64,000 nucleotides of DNA from Thermomonas sp. (GCF_029945965.1 NZ_JAQSDO010000015.1:248001-312000), one strand, 5' to 3'. Numbered from the stretch's first letter, positions 9,314-19,061 are shown. A program made the numbers and translations. Notes: generated by a model not told the origin, from the letters alone.

Positions 9314-12300
9314 ATGAGCAGTCCCGCCGAAACCCTGCCCGCAAGCCAGCCCACCGCTCTTGATGAGAGCCGTTCCCCGCTGCGCTTCGTCACCGCCGCC
9401 AGCCTGTTCGACGGCCACGATGCCGCGATCAACATCATGCGGCGGCTGATCCAGGCGCAGGGCGCCGAAGTGATCCATCTCGGCCACAACCGCAGCGTCG
9501 AAGACGTGGTCCGTGCCGCGTTGCAGGAAGACGCCGACGCGATTGCGCTGTCCAGTTACCAGGGCGGGCATGTCGAATACCTGAAGTACATGGTCGACAT
9601 GCTGAAAGAACGCGGCGCCCCGCACATCAGGATCTTCGCCGGCGGTGGCGGCACGATCACGCCAGAAGAAATCCGCGAACTCCAGGCCTACGGCGTCGAG
9701 CGCATCTACCACCCCAATGACGGCATGAAGATGGGGCTGGTGGAAATGATCGAAGACGTGGTCAAGCGGGCGGGTGAAAACCGCGGTCAGCGTGACGTAA
9801 AAAGGGGTCAGAGAACAGTTTCCTCCCCAACAGAGCTTGAGTCGGATGTGGTGTCGGAGGAAATGTTCTCCGTAAAAAGGGGTCAGAGAACAGTTTCCTC
9901 CCCGACAGCGCTCAATTCGGATGTGGTGCCGGAGGAAATGTTCTCTGACCCCTTTTTACCTTCCATCGAAAACGAAATCGCCATCGGCCGCGCGCTGTCC
10001 GCGATCGAAGACGGCACCCTGTCCGAAGCCGAGCTCTCCAAGCAGCGCAAGCAATGGCAACTCGCCAGCCGCAAGACCCCGGTCATCGGCATCACCGGCA
10101 CCGGCGGCGCTGGCAAGTCCTCGGTCACCGACGAACTGCTGAACCGCTTCCTCGCCAGCTTCCCGCAGATGCGTATCGCGGTGATCAGTGTTGATCCCAC
10201 CCGCCGCCGTAGCGGTGGCGCCTTGCTGGGTGACCGCATTCGCATGAACTCGCTACGCAGCCATCGCGTCTACATGCGTTCGATGGCCACGCGTCGGCAG
10301 AACGTCGCCACCAATGCGGTGCTGAAAGATTGCATCGGTTTCCTCAAAGGTCTGGGCTACGACTTGGTGATCGTCGAAACCGCCGGCATCGGCCAATCCG
10401 ATTCGGAGATCGTCGACCTGGTCGACTTCCCGATGTACGTGATGACCAGCGACTACGGCGCGGCGTCGCAGCTGGAGAAGATCGACATGATCGACTTCGC
10501 TGAGCTCATCGTGCTCAACAAGTACGACAAGCGCGGCGCCGAAGACGCACTGCGCGACATCCGCAAGCAATGGAAGCGCAACCGCGTCGCGTTCCAGACC
10601 AAGGACGAAGACGTTCCGGTCTATCCGACCATTGCCAGCCAGTTCAATGACCCCGGCATCAGCTGGATGTTCAGCAACTTGTGCAGGTTGCTGAAAGCAA
10701 AATGGGAGTCGAAAAGGGGTCAGGCCCATTTTTCGGCCGAGGAGAAAAGGGGTCAGACGCATTTTTCGGCCGATGACAATGATCCTGCCGGAGACAACGT
10801 CCGAAAACATGCCTCTGACCCCTTTTCGATGGTTCCTCACATCGACACCACCCTGAAAGAACCCCGCGCGACAGTGCTGATACCCGGCGCTCGCACGCGC
10901 TACCTGTCCGAGATCGCCGAGCAGGGCCGTAGCATCAACCGCCAGATCGAAACCCAGGCCGAAACCGCCGACCGCGCGCAGTCCTTGTGGCAGGCGTTGT
11001 CGGAATTGGGCGATGCCGAATTGCCGGCTGCACTGGATATCTACGGCGCCGATGCGCTCACCGATGCCCCCGACCGCAGCCTGCTCACACTGCGCCAGCG
11101 CTACAACGACGCCATCCAGTCGCTCACCGCCGAAAACATCAAGCTGCTACGCGCATGGCCGCAGCGATTGAAGTCGATCACCGACGAGATCACCGAATAT
11201 AAGGTGCGCGACAAGACCATCCGCGTTGAGAACTACACCACTTCGCTGAGTCACCAGAAGATCCCCAAGATCGCCGCGCCCACCTACCGCGGCTGGGGCG
11301 ACTTGCTGACCTTCCTCGGCAAGGAAAACCTGCCGGGCAGCTACCCGTACACCGGCGGCGTGTATCCGTACCGCCGCACCGGCGAAGACCCGATCCGCAT
11401 GTTCGCGGGCGAGGGCACGCCGGAGCGCACCAACCGCCGCTTCCACTACCTCAGCGTCGGCCAGCCCGCCGCGCGCCTGTCCACCGCCTTCGACAGCGTC
11501 ACCCTGTACGGCGAAGACCCCGCGCCGCGGCCGGACATCTTCGGCAAGATCGGTAACTCCGGCGTCAACATCCCCACGCTGGACGACATGAAGAAGCTGT
11601 ACTCCGGCTTCGACCTGTGCGCGCCCACCACCAGCGTGTCGATGACCATCAACGGGCCGGCGCCGATGATCCTGGCGATGTTCATGAACACCGCTATCGA
11701 CCAGCAAATCGAGAAATACCTGAAGGCCGATGACACGCGTTGGGCCGATGCCGAAAAGACGATTGCCAAGCTGTTCGATGGCCGCGAACGTCCGCAATAT
11801 TCGGGTGAATTGCCGCCGACCAATGACGGTCTCGGGCTTGGCCTCCTCGGCGTGACCGGTAATCAAGTGGTCGATGCCGACACCTACGCCCGCATCAAGG
11901 CGGACACCCTCAAGACCGTGCGCGGCACCGTGCAGGCGGACATCCTGAAAGAAGACCAGGCGCAGAACACCTGCATCTTCAGCACCGAATTCGCGCTGCG
12001 GATGATGGGCGACATCCAGCAATACTTCGTCGACCACGGCGTGCGTAATTTCTACTCGGTCAGCATCTCCGGGTATCACATCGCCGAAGCCGGGGCCAAC
12101 CCGATCAGCCAGCTCGCCTTCACCCTGAGCAATGGCTTCACGATCGTGGAGTACTACCTGGCGCGCGGCATGTCGATCGACGACTTCGCGCCCAACCTGA
12201 GCTTCTTCTTCAGCAACGGCATGGACCCGGAGTACACCGTGATCGGCCGCGTCGCCCGCCGCATCTGGGCGCGCGCCATGCGCGAGCGTTACGGCGCGTC

Positions 12301-13090
12301 CAGCCGCAGCCAGATGATGAAGTACCACATCCAGACCAGCGGCCGCTCACTGCACGCGCAGGAAATCCAGTTCAACGACATCCGCACCACGCTGCAGGCG
12401 CTGTACGCCCTGTTCGACAACTGCAACAGCCTGCACACCAATGCCTATGACGAAGCCATCACCACGCCGACCGAAGAGTCCGTGCGCCGCGCGGTGGCCA
12501 TCCAGATGATCATCAACAAGGAACTGGGCCTCAACTTCAACGAGAACCCGTGGCAGGGCAGCTTCGCGGTCGACTACCTGACCGACATGGTGGAAGAGGC
12601 GGTCTACAAGGAGTTCGAAGCCATCAGCGAGCGCGGCGGCGTGCTCGGCGCCATGGACACCATGTACCAGCGCGGCAAGATCCAGGAAGAGTCGATGTAC
12701 TACGAACACAAGAAGCACGACGGCAGCCTGCCGCTGGTCGGCGTGAACATGTTCCTGCCCAAGGAACACGCTGGCGAGATTGCGACCGAGATCGAGCTGA
12801 TCCGTTCAACCGAAGAAGAGAAGGGCCAGCAGATCGCCAACGTCAAAGGCTGGCAGGACTCACGCAATGCCCTGGCGCCGGTTGGGGAGACCGCGCACGG
12901 CCATATGATCGAAGACGAGAGCGGGGCGAGTGAACCGCACGACGGTCATGGATTGGGGTATTTGCAGCAGACGGCGCGGGATCGCAAGAATGTGTTCGAG
13001 GCGTTGATGGAGGCGGTGAAGACGCATTCGTTGGGGCAGATCTCGCATGCGCTTTATGATGTGGGTGGGGAGTATCGGAGGAATATGTGA
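9314..13090 (+). CDS. icmF: Fused isobutyryl-CoA mutase IcmF with two repeat-derived in-frame insertions
   Basis: The 1258-residue product has the full IcmF order. An N-terminal B12-binding domain (about 20-155) carries [10 protein letters not shown]. The MeaB-like GTPase chaperone domain has Walker [10 protein letters not shown] (about 262-270) and NKYD. A C-terminal mutase TIM barrel contains YPYTGG (about 677) and [11 protein letters not shown], which mark isobutyryl- rather than methylmalonyl-CoA mutase. The enzyme interconverts isobutyryl- and n-butyryl-CoA using adenosylcobalamin. Unusually, two stretches (about residues 163-215 and 467-505) are encoded by palindromic GGGGTCAG repeats, read as KRGQ...SDPF. 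Both fall at domain junctions, and the frame is open, so the protein is probably still functional. Confidence 0.95.
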   Translation: MSSPAETLPASQPTALDESRSPLRFVTAASLFDGHDAAINIMRRLIQAQGAEVIHLGHNRSVEDVVRAALQEDADAIALSSYQGGHVEYLKYMVDMLKERGAPHIRIFAGGGGTITPEEIRELQAYGVERIYHPNDGMKMGLVEMIEDVVKRAGENRGQRDVKRGQRTVSSPTELESDVVSEEMFSVKRGQRTVSSPTALNSDVVPEEMFSDPFLPSIENEIAIGRALSAIEDGTLSEAELSKQRKQWQLASRKTPVIGITGTGGAGKSSVTDELLNRFLASFPQMRIAVISVDPTRRRSGGALLGDRIRMNSLRSHRVYMRSMATRRQNVATNAVLKDCIGFLKGLGYDLVIVETAGIGQSDSEIVDLVDFPMYVMTSDYGAASQLEKIDMIDFAELIVLNKYDKRGAEDALRDIRKQWKRNRVAFQTKDEDVPVYPTIASQFNDPGISWMFSNLCRLLKAKWESKRGQAHFSAEEKRGQTHFSADDNDPAGDNVRKHASDPFSMVPHIDTTLKEPRATVLIPGARTRYLSEIAEQGRSINRQIETQAETADRAQSLWQALSELGDAELPAALDIYGADALTDAPDRSLLTLRQRYNDAIQSLTAENIKLLRAWPQRLKSITDEITEYKVRDKTIRVENYTTSLSHQKIPKIAAPTYRGWGDLLTFLGKENLPGSYPYTGGVYPYRRTGEDPIRMFAGEGTPERTNRRFHYLSVGQPAARLSTAFDSVTLYGEDPAPRPDIFGKIGNSGVNIPTLDDMKKLYSGFDLCAPTTSVSMTINGPAPMILAMFMNTAIDQQIEKYLKADDTRWADAEKTIAKLFDGRERPQYSGELPPTNDGLGLGLLGVTGNQVVDADTYARIKADTLKTVRGTVQADILKEDQAQNTCIFSTEFALRMMGDIQQYFVDHGVRNFYSVSISGYHIAEAGANPISQLAFTLSNGFTIVEYYLARGMSIDDFAPNLSFFFSNGMDPEYTVIGRVARRIWARAMRERYGASSRSQMMKYHIQTSGRSLHAQEIQFNDIRTTLQALYALFDNCNSLHTNAYDEAITTPTEESVRRAVAIQMIINKELGLNFNENPWQGSFAVDYLTDMVEEAVYKEFEAISERGGVLGAMDTMYQRGKIQEESMYYEHKKHDGSLPLVGVNMFLPKEHAGEIATEIELIRSTEEEKGQQIANVKGWQDSRNALAPVGETAHGHMIEDESGASEPHDGHGLGYLQQTARDRKNVFEALMEAVKTHSLGQISHALYDVGGEYRRNM
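9799..9957. repeat. Tandem palindromic repeat inside icmF
   Basis: Two copies of a 75-base unit (starting 9797 and 9872) open with AAAAAGGGGTCAGAGAACAG and end GGAGGAAATGTTCTC. The second copy closes with the full CTGACCCCTTTTT arm. The 75-base period keeps the frame and encodes [12 protein letters not shown]...EEMFS twice. Confidence 0.93.
10712..10826. repeat. Second palindromic repeat inside icmF
   Basis: Two opening arms (GGGGTCAGGCCCATTTTTCG and GGGGTCAGACGCATTTTTCG) and one closing arm (CGAAAACATGCCTCTGACCCC, split by a mismatch) lie in frame. They encode [18 protein letters not shown] and ASDPF. It sits at the end of the GTPase domain, before the linker to the mutase barrel. Confidence 0.9.
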
Positions 13091-13103
13091 TTCAGTACAC
13101 CTG

Positions 13104-13128
13104 AAAAAACGCGTGGTTTTTTATTTCA
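13104..13128 (+). terminator. Possible weak terminator after icmF
   Basis: An AAAAAAC / GTTTTTT inverted repeat around GCGTG, followed by ATTT, lies 15-40 bases after the icmF stop. The stem is short and A/T-rich, so its strength is doubtful. Confidence 0.35.
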
Positions 13129-13150
13129 GTTTGAAAAAGGCAGATCTCAA

Positions 13151-16100
13151 ATGGCAATTGATGTAGACGAAACTAAGCCAGACATCTTAATTTGCCACTT
13201 GTCAGATCTCCATATTCGTACGGCAGAGTCTATTGCACTAAGTCGAATGTCAGATATCTCGGGCGCAATAGGCAGTCTCGTGACCAGACCGACAGCCGTA
13301 TTGTTTCTAGTATCCGGAGATCTGGCCTTTTCAGGAAAGGCTGAAGAGTATGATCTTGCCACGACGGCACTAGAGAAGCTAAAACAATCTCTAAAAGCAT
13401 GGCCGGTCGAGAGCAGTCATGTATATGTGTCGCCAGGGAATCATGATTGTGATTTCTCAAAAATATCAACCACAGTTCAATCTGCGTTGATAAACGACAT
13501 CCCCGAAGTCGCCGGCTTGGAGACGGATTCAATTATAGGGGAGCTGAGCCGAACTCAAGTGGACTTCACGCTCTTTAGGGATGTGGTTTGCTCGCCTATG
13601 CAAGCTCATGGATCGATACTGAGTCGTACTCGTATCGATCTCAATGGAAGATCAATTGCGATCTATGCGATCAATACGGCATGGACCTCTAAAAATCCCG
13701 AAACCCCAGGCGCACTCCGGATGCCAAAGGACGTCTTGCCTAATGATATGGACGAAGCGGATCTAGCTATTGCGATTGCACATCATCCCCTTAATTGGTT
13801 CTCGCCGCAGGACGCAAGATATCTTTCGCATTGGCTGGACACTCATGTTGACATGACTTTCTGGGGCCACGAACACGCGATTGACGATTTCGAACAAATT
13901 CGCGGTAAGTTCGGATCCAAAGTGAAGCATTTGATCGCCTTACCGATTGACGATAGAGAAAGTGAATGTGGATTCTCGTGTTTAAAAATTAGCGCGACGG
14001 AAGGTGGTTTGCAGAAAACAGATTTTCACTGGAGCGGGGCGGAGTTGCGCTTGAAGTCGGAACACATTGGAGAAATATGCCCGATGAATCCGGCACGCCT
14101 CTTAGGGAAAATTCGATTTACTAGCACGTTCGAGGATTTTTTAGATGATCCAGGGGCGTTTCTCAAACATCCTCAACTTAGCCGACATCTGCGGCTATCA
14201 GAAGTATATGTTCATCCTGAATTCCGTACGGTTGATTCTGCGAAGAGCGAATCCGTCAAGCTAACGAGCAGTGTAACGACGTCTGATTTAATTGATGCTT
14301 CCACCGCATTTGGAAAGGTTATAGTATTTGGACAGGAGCAGTCTGGAAAGACCACATTTGCTAAGACGCTAGTCAGTGAGCTACGGCATAATGGAAGCAT
14401 TCCTATTTACCTCGACTTTGCCACTCTAAGTAGTGCTAATAGGGGTGAAATAAAGACCTGGTTCAGGTCTGCATTGTCAGCTCAATATGAGCGCGACGCC
14501 CACGATGAAATCTCACAGCTAGAATCGAAACGTCGCTTCGTCGTGCTCGATAACCTTCAGTCGGCCCCAGCAGGTTCAACGGGTATTGCACGGGTTTTTG
14601 AGTTAGTTACAGCATGGGCAGATAGAATAATTTCACTTACAAGCGCTTCGCCGGCTATTACTGTGCTTTCTGCCGAAATTGAAGGTGATCAAGATTCGGC
14701 ATACTGGCGTGGCTCCAAGATTTTCGAGATTCTTCCGCTTTCTCATAAGCGCCGCGGGGAATTAATCAGGAAATGGGTGGAGATTGGTAGGTCGGACTCG
14801 ATAACTCCAGAGCAAATCGAGCATGAAACCAGACAAGTCAAATCCGTGATCGATGCCTGGCTGGGCAAAAATTTTCTACCCCGATTCCCAGTATTCGTAC
14901 TGATCGTGCTTCAGCAAATGGACGTGGGCCGTCAGCTGAAATCTGTGATTTCGAATGGATCGCAAGGATTTCTCTTTGAAGCACTCATTACTAAGGCGAT
15001 TGAAGGGCATGTCCATAAGCACCCTATCAACACGGTCCGTGATTTTTTAAGTGAATTCGCAGCTGCGTTGTGGGTAAAAGATGCGGCTTATCTGAGTACG
15101 GCTGATGTGGCCAGCTTGAGAGAAAAATTTGCTGCAAGACTGGTCACGGTTAGTTCGGATATTTTGTTAGAAGAGCTTGTTGAAGCCAGATTAATTGCTG
15201 TCGATGCTAGGGGTATGGCCTTTCGTTACCCGTATTTATATTATTACTTTTCAGCACTTTGGATTTCTCGGCTCAAGGACGTTGAGCGAGATATTGAAAT
15301 CAGGCGGCATGTGGAGTTTGTTAATACTGAGCGCTCCGCAAATATTCTTACCTTCCTGGCCCATTTAGAAAAACATCATGAAGTATTAAAAGTTTTACTT
15401 CCCATGGCGTCGAGCCTATATTCTGAATCGACTCAAGGTACTTTGAGTGAATACTCAAAAATATCAGTTCGATACCGCACCGCGGCGGACCGTCAAACAT
15501 TGATGCTAGGTAAGCCTGATCAAGTTAGCGACTACATGCACGATGAGCGCGATCGTATGGATGGAATGATCGAAGGTCGGGAGGATGTGGGGAACGGGTC
15601 TCAGTTGGAAGACACATTCAAATTGAATACGGCTATCAAATCGATCCAAGTGCTGGGTCAGATTTTGAAAAGTAGGGCTAGTGGTTTTGAAGCGGACGAG
15701 AAAGTATTAATAGCTAGCGAGTCAATGAAGCTTACTCGAAGAATGCTCTCATTCTTCTACAAGATAATTTATGAAAATGCGGATATGTTTGTTCATTTCG
15801 CGTCAGATGCTTTTGAGAGAGCATTAAAAATTGACAAAACAGAAGCCGCTAATATTGCAAATGATTTCATAGGATTGCTAGTGGTTGGATTCGGGAAGGT
15901 GTCAATTTCGATAGTAGGAGAGGCGCTTGCTTCCCCAGAGCTACCGTTGTTGATTTCTAGACTCGAGAAAGATGCTGCCGACGATGAAGATTCAAGATTG
16001 ATGTTGCTGGCGGCTAGACTGATAGCTGATCCAGAGTACCCGTCTCACGCAGTTATCGAATTCAATAGCGGCTTGAAGCCCGCGAATGTTCTGGCGCACT

Positions 16101-16240
16101 CAATACTCGGATGGTTGGTTGCTCGACGATTTCATTTAGATCCACCCGATCATGCTGTTCGGGATCAGGCATGCAAACTCCTAGGAATAGAAACGAAGCG
16201 CCTTCCAGCGCGGCTGGTCGGCGCCGGAGGCAAGTCGTAA
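13151..16240 (+). CDS. Metallophosphoesterase-STAND NTPase fusion, candidate defence protein
   Basis: The 1029-residue product has an N-terminal calcineurin-like phosphoesterase with all five motifs intact: SDLH (D19, H21), SGD (D57), GNHD (N97-D99), a His pair at 211-212 and GHEH (240-242). A P-loop NTPase follows, with GQEQSGKTT (about 394-402, K400) and a Walker B RRFVVLDN (D467). FRYPYLYYYFSA (about 690-705) resembles the winged-helix end of STAND/NACHT-like modules. The last 320 residues look helical and could be the sensor. Bases here are visibly richer in A/T and codon use differs from neighbours, which suggests recent transfer. By analogy to STAND defence proteins, a trigger could release the phosphoesterase to attack nucleic acid or nucleotides. 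That role is inference. Confidence 0.85.
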   Translation: MAIDVDETKPDILICHLSDLHIRTAESIALSRMSDISGAIGSLVTRPTAVLFLVSGDLAFSGKAEEYDLATTALEKLKQSLKAWPVESSHVYVSPGNHDCDFSKISTTVQSALINDIPEVAGLETDSIIGELSRTQVDFTLFRDVVCSPMQAHGSILSRTRIDLNGRSIAIYAINTAWTSKNPETPGALRMPKDVLPNDMDEADLAIAIAHHPLNWFSPQDARYLSHWLDTHVDMTFWGHEHAIDDFEQIRGKFGSKVKHLIALPIDDRESECGFSCLKISATEGGLQKTDFHWSGAELRLKSEHIGEICPMNPARLLGKIRFTSTFEDFLDDPGAFLKHPQLSRHLRLSEVYVHPEFRTVDSAKSESVKLTSSVTTSDLIDASTAFGKVIVFGQEQSGKTTFAKTLVSELRHNGSIPIYLDFATLSSANRGEIKTWFRSALSAQYERDAHDEISQLESKRRFVVLDNLQSAPAGSTGIARVFELVTAWADRIISLTSASPAITVLSAEIEGDQDSAYWRGSKIFEILPLSHKRRGELIRKWVEIGRSDSITPEQIEHETRQVKSVIDAWLGKNFLPRFPVFVLIVLQQMDVGRQLKSVISNGSQGFLFEALITKAIEGHVHKHPINTVRDFLSEFAAALWVKDAAYLSTADVASLREKFAARLVTVSSDILLEELVEARLIAVDARGMAFRYPYLYYYFSALWISRLKDVERDIEIRRHVEFVNTERSANILTFLAHLEKHHEVLKVLLPMASSLYSESTQGTLSEYSKISVRYRTAADRQTLMLGKPDQVSDYMHDERDRMDGMIEGREDVGNGSQLEDTFKLNTAIKSIQVLGQILKSRASGFEADEKVLIASESMKLTRRMLSFFYKIIYENADMFVHFASDAFERALKIDKTEAANIANDFIGLLVVGFGKVSISIVGEALASPELPLLISRLEKDAADDEDSRLMLLAARLIADPEYPSHAVIEFNSGLKPANVLAHSILGWLVARRFHLDPPDHAVRDQACKLLGIETKRLPARLVGAGGKS

Positions 16241-16262
16241 ACCGGGACTGTAAAAAAGGTAC

Positions 16263-16393
16263 AAAACAGGGGTCAGAGTCGACTTTTTCAGAGTCCAAAA
16301 AACAGGCAAAAAACAGGGGTCAGAGTCGACTTTTCCAGATTCCGTCTGGGCTGAGTTCGCCGGGAATCAAAAGTCGACTCTGACCCCTGTTTT
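16263..16393. repeat. GGGGTCAG palindrome cluster, GTCGAC sub-type
   Basis: Two opening arms CAGGGGTCAGAGTCGACTTT (16266 and 16313 regions) and one closing arm AAAAGTCGACTCTGACCCCTG (split at 21 bases) flank a spacer with the phrase CTGGGCTGAGTT that recurs at other GTCGAC copies. It joins directly to the coding part of the HNH gene. Confidence 0.88.
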
Positions 16394-16439
16394 CAAGCGA
16401 TACGCGCCATTACAGCCAAGTGGGCGCGGGCTGCAGAGC

Positions 16440-17030
16440 GTGTACCTCACCAACGTCCCAGAATCACTCGTCTTGGAGCTTGCTGACTTAATCGGTCACG
16501 AGGCTCGTATTATTCTTCGGGGCAGCAAAGTGGCTGATGCCGAGACCTTGCCCGCTGTGGGCCTAATTCAATGGGAAGAGCATCAACTGGCTGAGGTGCG
16601 ACACGACTCGACGATAACGGAGACAACGAGGCAGGCGGTGGTGCAGGCGCGTCGCGGCCAAGGCCTTTTCAAGCAGCGGGTCATGAAGATTGAACGCCGC
16701 TGTCGTCTCACCGGAGTCGATCGCCTTGAACACCTTCGGGCTAGCCATTGCAAGCCATGGCGCGATGCAGACAACACCGAGCGCTTAGACGGCGAAAACG
16801 GCTTGTTGCTTACGCCAGACGCCGATCATCTATTCGATCGTGGTTTTTTGAGCTTTGAAGATTCGGGAAAAGTCCTTGTGTCCCCCGTCGCCCATGTAGC
16901 GTCACTGAGCGCTATGGGTCTGGACCCCTCCTCACTAAAGAATGTAGGTGCTTTCTCTTCAGGGCAGCGGAGCTATCTGCGTTTCCATCGAGAAAACGTG
17001 TTTCTTCAAGCCCGGCTGCGGGGTCGGTGA
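16440..17030 (+). CDS. HNH endonuclease-like protein, native start lost at a repeat
   Basis: The 196-residue product contains an HNH-type nuclease region: CRLTGVDRLEHLRASHCKPW, DGENGLLLTPDADHLFDRG (HNH_2-like). The only start available is GTG at 16440. The codons before it (16395-16439, KRYAPLQPSGRGLQS) are in frame and look like real N-terminal protein of this family. They run straight into a palindromic repeat with no ATG or GTG, so the native start appears to have been cut away by the insertion. It may be silent or started from a poor codon. Such HNH proteins are often orphan restriction enzymes, and its position after the metallophosphoesterase-STAND gene fits a defence-type cluster. Confidence 0.7.
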   Translation: MYLTNVPESLVLELADLIGHEARIILRGSKVADAETLPAVGLIQWEEHQLAEVRHDSTITETTRQAVVQARRGQGLFKQRVMKIERRCRLTGVDRLEHLRASHCKPWRDADNTERLDGENGLLLTPDADHLFDRGFLSFEDSGKVLVSPVAHVASLSAMGLDPSSLKNVGAFSSGQRSYLRFHRENVFLQARLRGR

Positions 17031-17118
17031 AAAAAGGGGTCAGGTACATTTTTCTCTGACCTTGGGTCGGCCGCGTCGGCGCACTTTCAAATCGCGCTTG
17101 GTGAGCTCCTCGGTCTGG
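17031..17118 (-). pseudogene. RAYT 3' tail remnant with GGTACATTT foot
   Basis: AAAAAAGGGGTCAGGTACATTTTT is followed by minus-strand codons resembling the C-terminal tail of RAYTs (pattern ...ELTKRDLKVRRRGRPKV). The rest of the transposase is gone. The same tail recurs near 20.6, 23.1, 24.8, 29.4 and 34.6 kb. Confidence 0.65.
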
Positions 17119-17212
17119 AAAAAAATGGTACGGCACACGTCGAAGTGCTCGATACGCGCAAAAGTATTAAGGCGCATTATTTACCTTATCGATACAAGTG
17201 TCTACATCTGGC

Positions 17213-17441
17213 AAAAAGGGGTCAGAGAACATTTCCGTTTGAATTGCTCCGCGGAAAACAGGGGTCAGAGTCGACTTTTTTCAAACTGAGTCGGGACTGA
17301 GTTGGGCAGGGATCCGGGAATAAAGGGTCAGAGAACATTTCCGTTTGAAACGTGCAGGAAAAAAGGGGTCAGAGAACATTTCCGTTTGAATTGCGCCGCG
17401 ACGTGAGGGTGCTTCGAGGAAAAGTTCTCTGACCCCTTTTT
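17213..17441. repeat. Nested cluster of GGGGTCAG repeats
   Basis: In order: an AGAGAACATTTCC half (17213), an AGAGTCGACTTTT half (17257), another AGAGAACATTTCC half (about 17327), then a complete palindrome at 17359-17441 closing with AAAGTTCTCTGACCCCTTTT. The recurring CCGTTTGAA(A/T) phrase is part of this sub-type. Confidence 0.88.
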
Positions 17442-17640
17442 GCGTGAGTGTCTGCCCACATTCGCAACTAGAGCGTATGCCTCCCATCGGCATTGGGCGG
17501 GTGGCGTGGTCAGAAATGTACCTGACCCCATTTTTGCCACTGTATGACAGACTTTCGGAAAGCCTCGGTGCGACTCATAAGGAGTGTCTGGTGACTACAC
17601 GCTACACGCCATCCGGTATACGAATGCGCCTTCATGGTTC
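17357..17640. repeat. 284-bp exact duplication, copy 1
   Basis: Identical by eye to 20623-20906. It covers one full palindrome, a RAYT 5' leader with AAATGTACCTGACCCC, and the first 50 bases of the alpha/beta hydrolase gene with its ribosome site. Identity ends abruptly at both sides. Confidence 0.9.
17514..17535. repeat. Closing arm of GGTACATTT sub-type
   Basis: AAATGTACCTGACCCCATTT, the same closing arm that bounds the RAYT remnant at 29.9 kb. The 70 bases before it (GCGAATGTGGGC and GGCATTGGGCG on opposite strands) match the 5' leader of that RAYT. Confidence 0.75.
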
Positions 17641-18197
17641 GAAAGCGGGAACATTGAACTGGCTGCTCTTGCCAGGTGGCCCTGGCCTTGGTTCGGAGAG
17701 CCTGACGGAACTCGCCGATGCGCTGGATGTGCCTGGTTCCGTCTGGCTGGTTGATCTTCCCGGCGATGGGTCCAACGTGGCGCGAGATGATCGTGAAGTG
17801 TTCGGAAGTTGGCCGGGGGTCATCGTTGAAGCGGCCAAGGAGGTTTCCGATGCGATTTTTGTCGGTCATTCGACCGGCGGCATGTACCTGCTGGCGACAG
17901 CGGGACTGCATGGCTTAATCTGCGGCCTGGTTTTGCTCGACACGGCGGCGGACTGCTCCTGGCATGCGCAGTTCGTGGCGATGACCCGGAAGCATCCCTT
18001 GCCGGCATTTGATCAGGCTGCCGCGGCGTACGAGCAGGAGCCTTCCGCTGCGAACCTGATGCGTCTTGCGGTGGCCTCGGCCGAATGGAACTTCACGCCG
18101 AAAGCGCTGGATGCCGGTCGCGCATTACTCGCACGGTTGCCATACAACGGCGATGCTGTCGCTTGGTCCGAAGCGCATTTTGATCACACCTACAAGG
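17591..18197 (+). pseudogene. Alpha/beta hydrolase, 3' end lost at RAYT insertion
   Basis: Starting at GTG 17591 behind AAGGAG, the product opens VTTRYTPSGIRMRLHGSKAG. It shows alpha/beta-hydrolase marks: LLLPGGPGLGSESL, the nucleophile elbow VGHSTGGMYL, and an acid-region strand LVLLDTAAD. Native sequence stops around FDHTY at 18197, where a palindrome and the RAYT follow. The remaining open frame to 18490 is only antisense RAYT sequence. The catalytic His and C-terminal helix are missing, so the protein is probably dead. A copy of its first 50 bases occurs at 20857-20906. Confidence 0.82.
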
Positions 18198-18282
18198 AAA
18201 AACAGGGGTCAGAGTCGACTTTTCCAGAGTGCGTCGGGTCTGAGTTGGCTCGGCAACAAAAGTCGACTCTGACCCCTGTTTT
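18198..18282. repeat. GTCGAC-type palindrome at RAYT 3' end
   Basis: Arms AAACAGGGGTCAGAGTCGAC and GTCGACTCTGACCCCTGTTT surround a spacer with GGGTCTGAGTTGGCTCGG. It overlaps the last codons of the RAYT and supplies its TGA stop. Confidence 0.9.
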
Positions 18283-18976
18283 GCTTCTGCTGTTGTTTCC
18301 TGGGCCGCCCGATTTTTTGTGGGCCCACGGTTCTTCCAAGCTGAGCCTCGATTGCCAGCCTGAAGCGATCTTGTGCGTAGGGGTGCTGGCGTTGCAGGTG
18401 ACAGCGGATGGCGTCCACTTCTTCGGCATCAACTGCCGTCATCACCATGGCACGGTAATGCTGCTGACGTTTTGCGGTATCAGTCGATAGCGCCAAGTAT
18501 TCCGGATGAGGCGTGAGTAGGCTGTCGCTCTCGCCAAAGGCCAGTGCTCGATGGCTGGACCAACGATAGTCGCGCGGATCGGCGACCATCGCAGCGCGCA
18601 TGGGGTTGAGTTCGACGTAGCGGTGGCAGTGCATGAGGTAGCCGCCGTCGCCGACCAGACTGGATTTGTAACGTCCTTCCCACAGGGTGCCGCTGCGGTG
18701 GTATGTGGCGTTGATGTATCGAACATAGCGCCGCCCAAGAGCCTGCATAAGGCGTGGGACGGCGCCTTTCGCCGTTGGCGTCAGCAGCAAGTGGACATGG
18801 TTCGTCATCAGCACATACGCATGGATCGCGCAGCCCTCGCGGCGGGCCATGTCACGCAGTTCGCTGCGATAGCACAGGTAGTCAGCGTCGTTGAAGAAGC
18901 ATGGCTGGCGGTCGTTGCCCCGTTGAACGACATGTTGCGGAATACCGGGAAGATCTATTCGCAGTGGACGAGGCAT
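18209..18976 (-). CDS. REP-associated tyrosine transposase (RAYT, Y1/HUH family), complete
   Basis: The 255-residue product begins MPRPLRIDLPGIPQHVVQRG. It has the IS200-like HUH motif TNHVHLLLTP (H60, H62) and the likely catalytic tyrosine in CHRYVELNP (Y120). RAYTs are single-strand transposases that recognise REP hairpins. This one is flanked by GTCGAC-type palindromes (18198-18282 and 19062-19115). The C-terminal codons RGQSRLLLPSQ...WKSRL are read from the palindrome, which also gives the stop, so gene and repeat are physically one unit. It is inserted into the alpha/beta hydrolase gene. It is the only intact RAYT seen and the best candidate to have moved the repeats. Confidence 0.93.
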   Translation of the reverse strand: MPRPLRIDLPGIPQHVVQRGNDRQPCFFNDADYLCYRSELRDMARREGCAIHAYVLMTNHVHLLLTPTAKGAVPRLMQALGRRYVRYINATYHRSGTLWEGRYKSSLVGDGGYLMHCHRYVELNPMRAAMVADPRDYRWSSHRALAFGESDSLLTPHPEYLALSTDTAKRQQHYRAMVMTAVDAEEVDAIRCHLQRQHPYAQDRFRLAIEAQLGRTVGPQKIGRPRKQQQKQNRGQSRLLLPSQLRPDALWKSRL

Positions 18977-19061
18977 AGCAATTGGCAGCGTGATAAGTCA
19001 TAGGCAGGGTGCCTCGCAACGCTTCACAGACCCATCGGGAAAGTTCGTTTGCCGAGGTCAG

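Noticed and set aside
11147-12328. Open frame of 393 codons on the minus strand within icmF
   Set aside because: Antisense of the mutase domain; composition is that of a shadow frame.
17213-17441. Possible CRISPR array from regularly recurring GGGGTCAG units
   Set aside because: Spacing is irregular, units are palindromic with differing sub-types and there are no cas genes.
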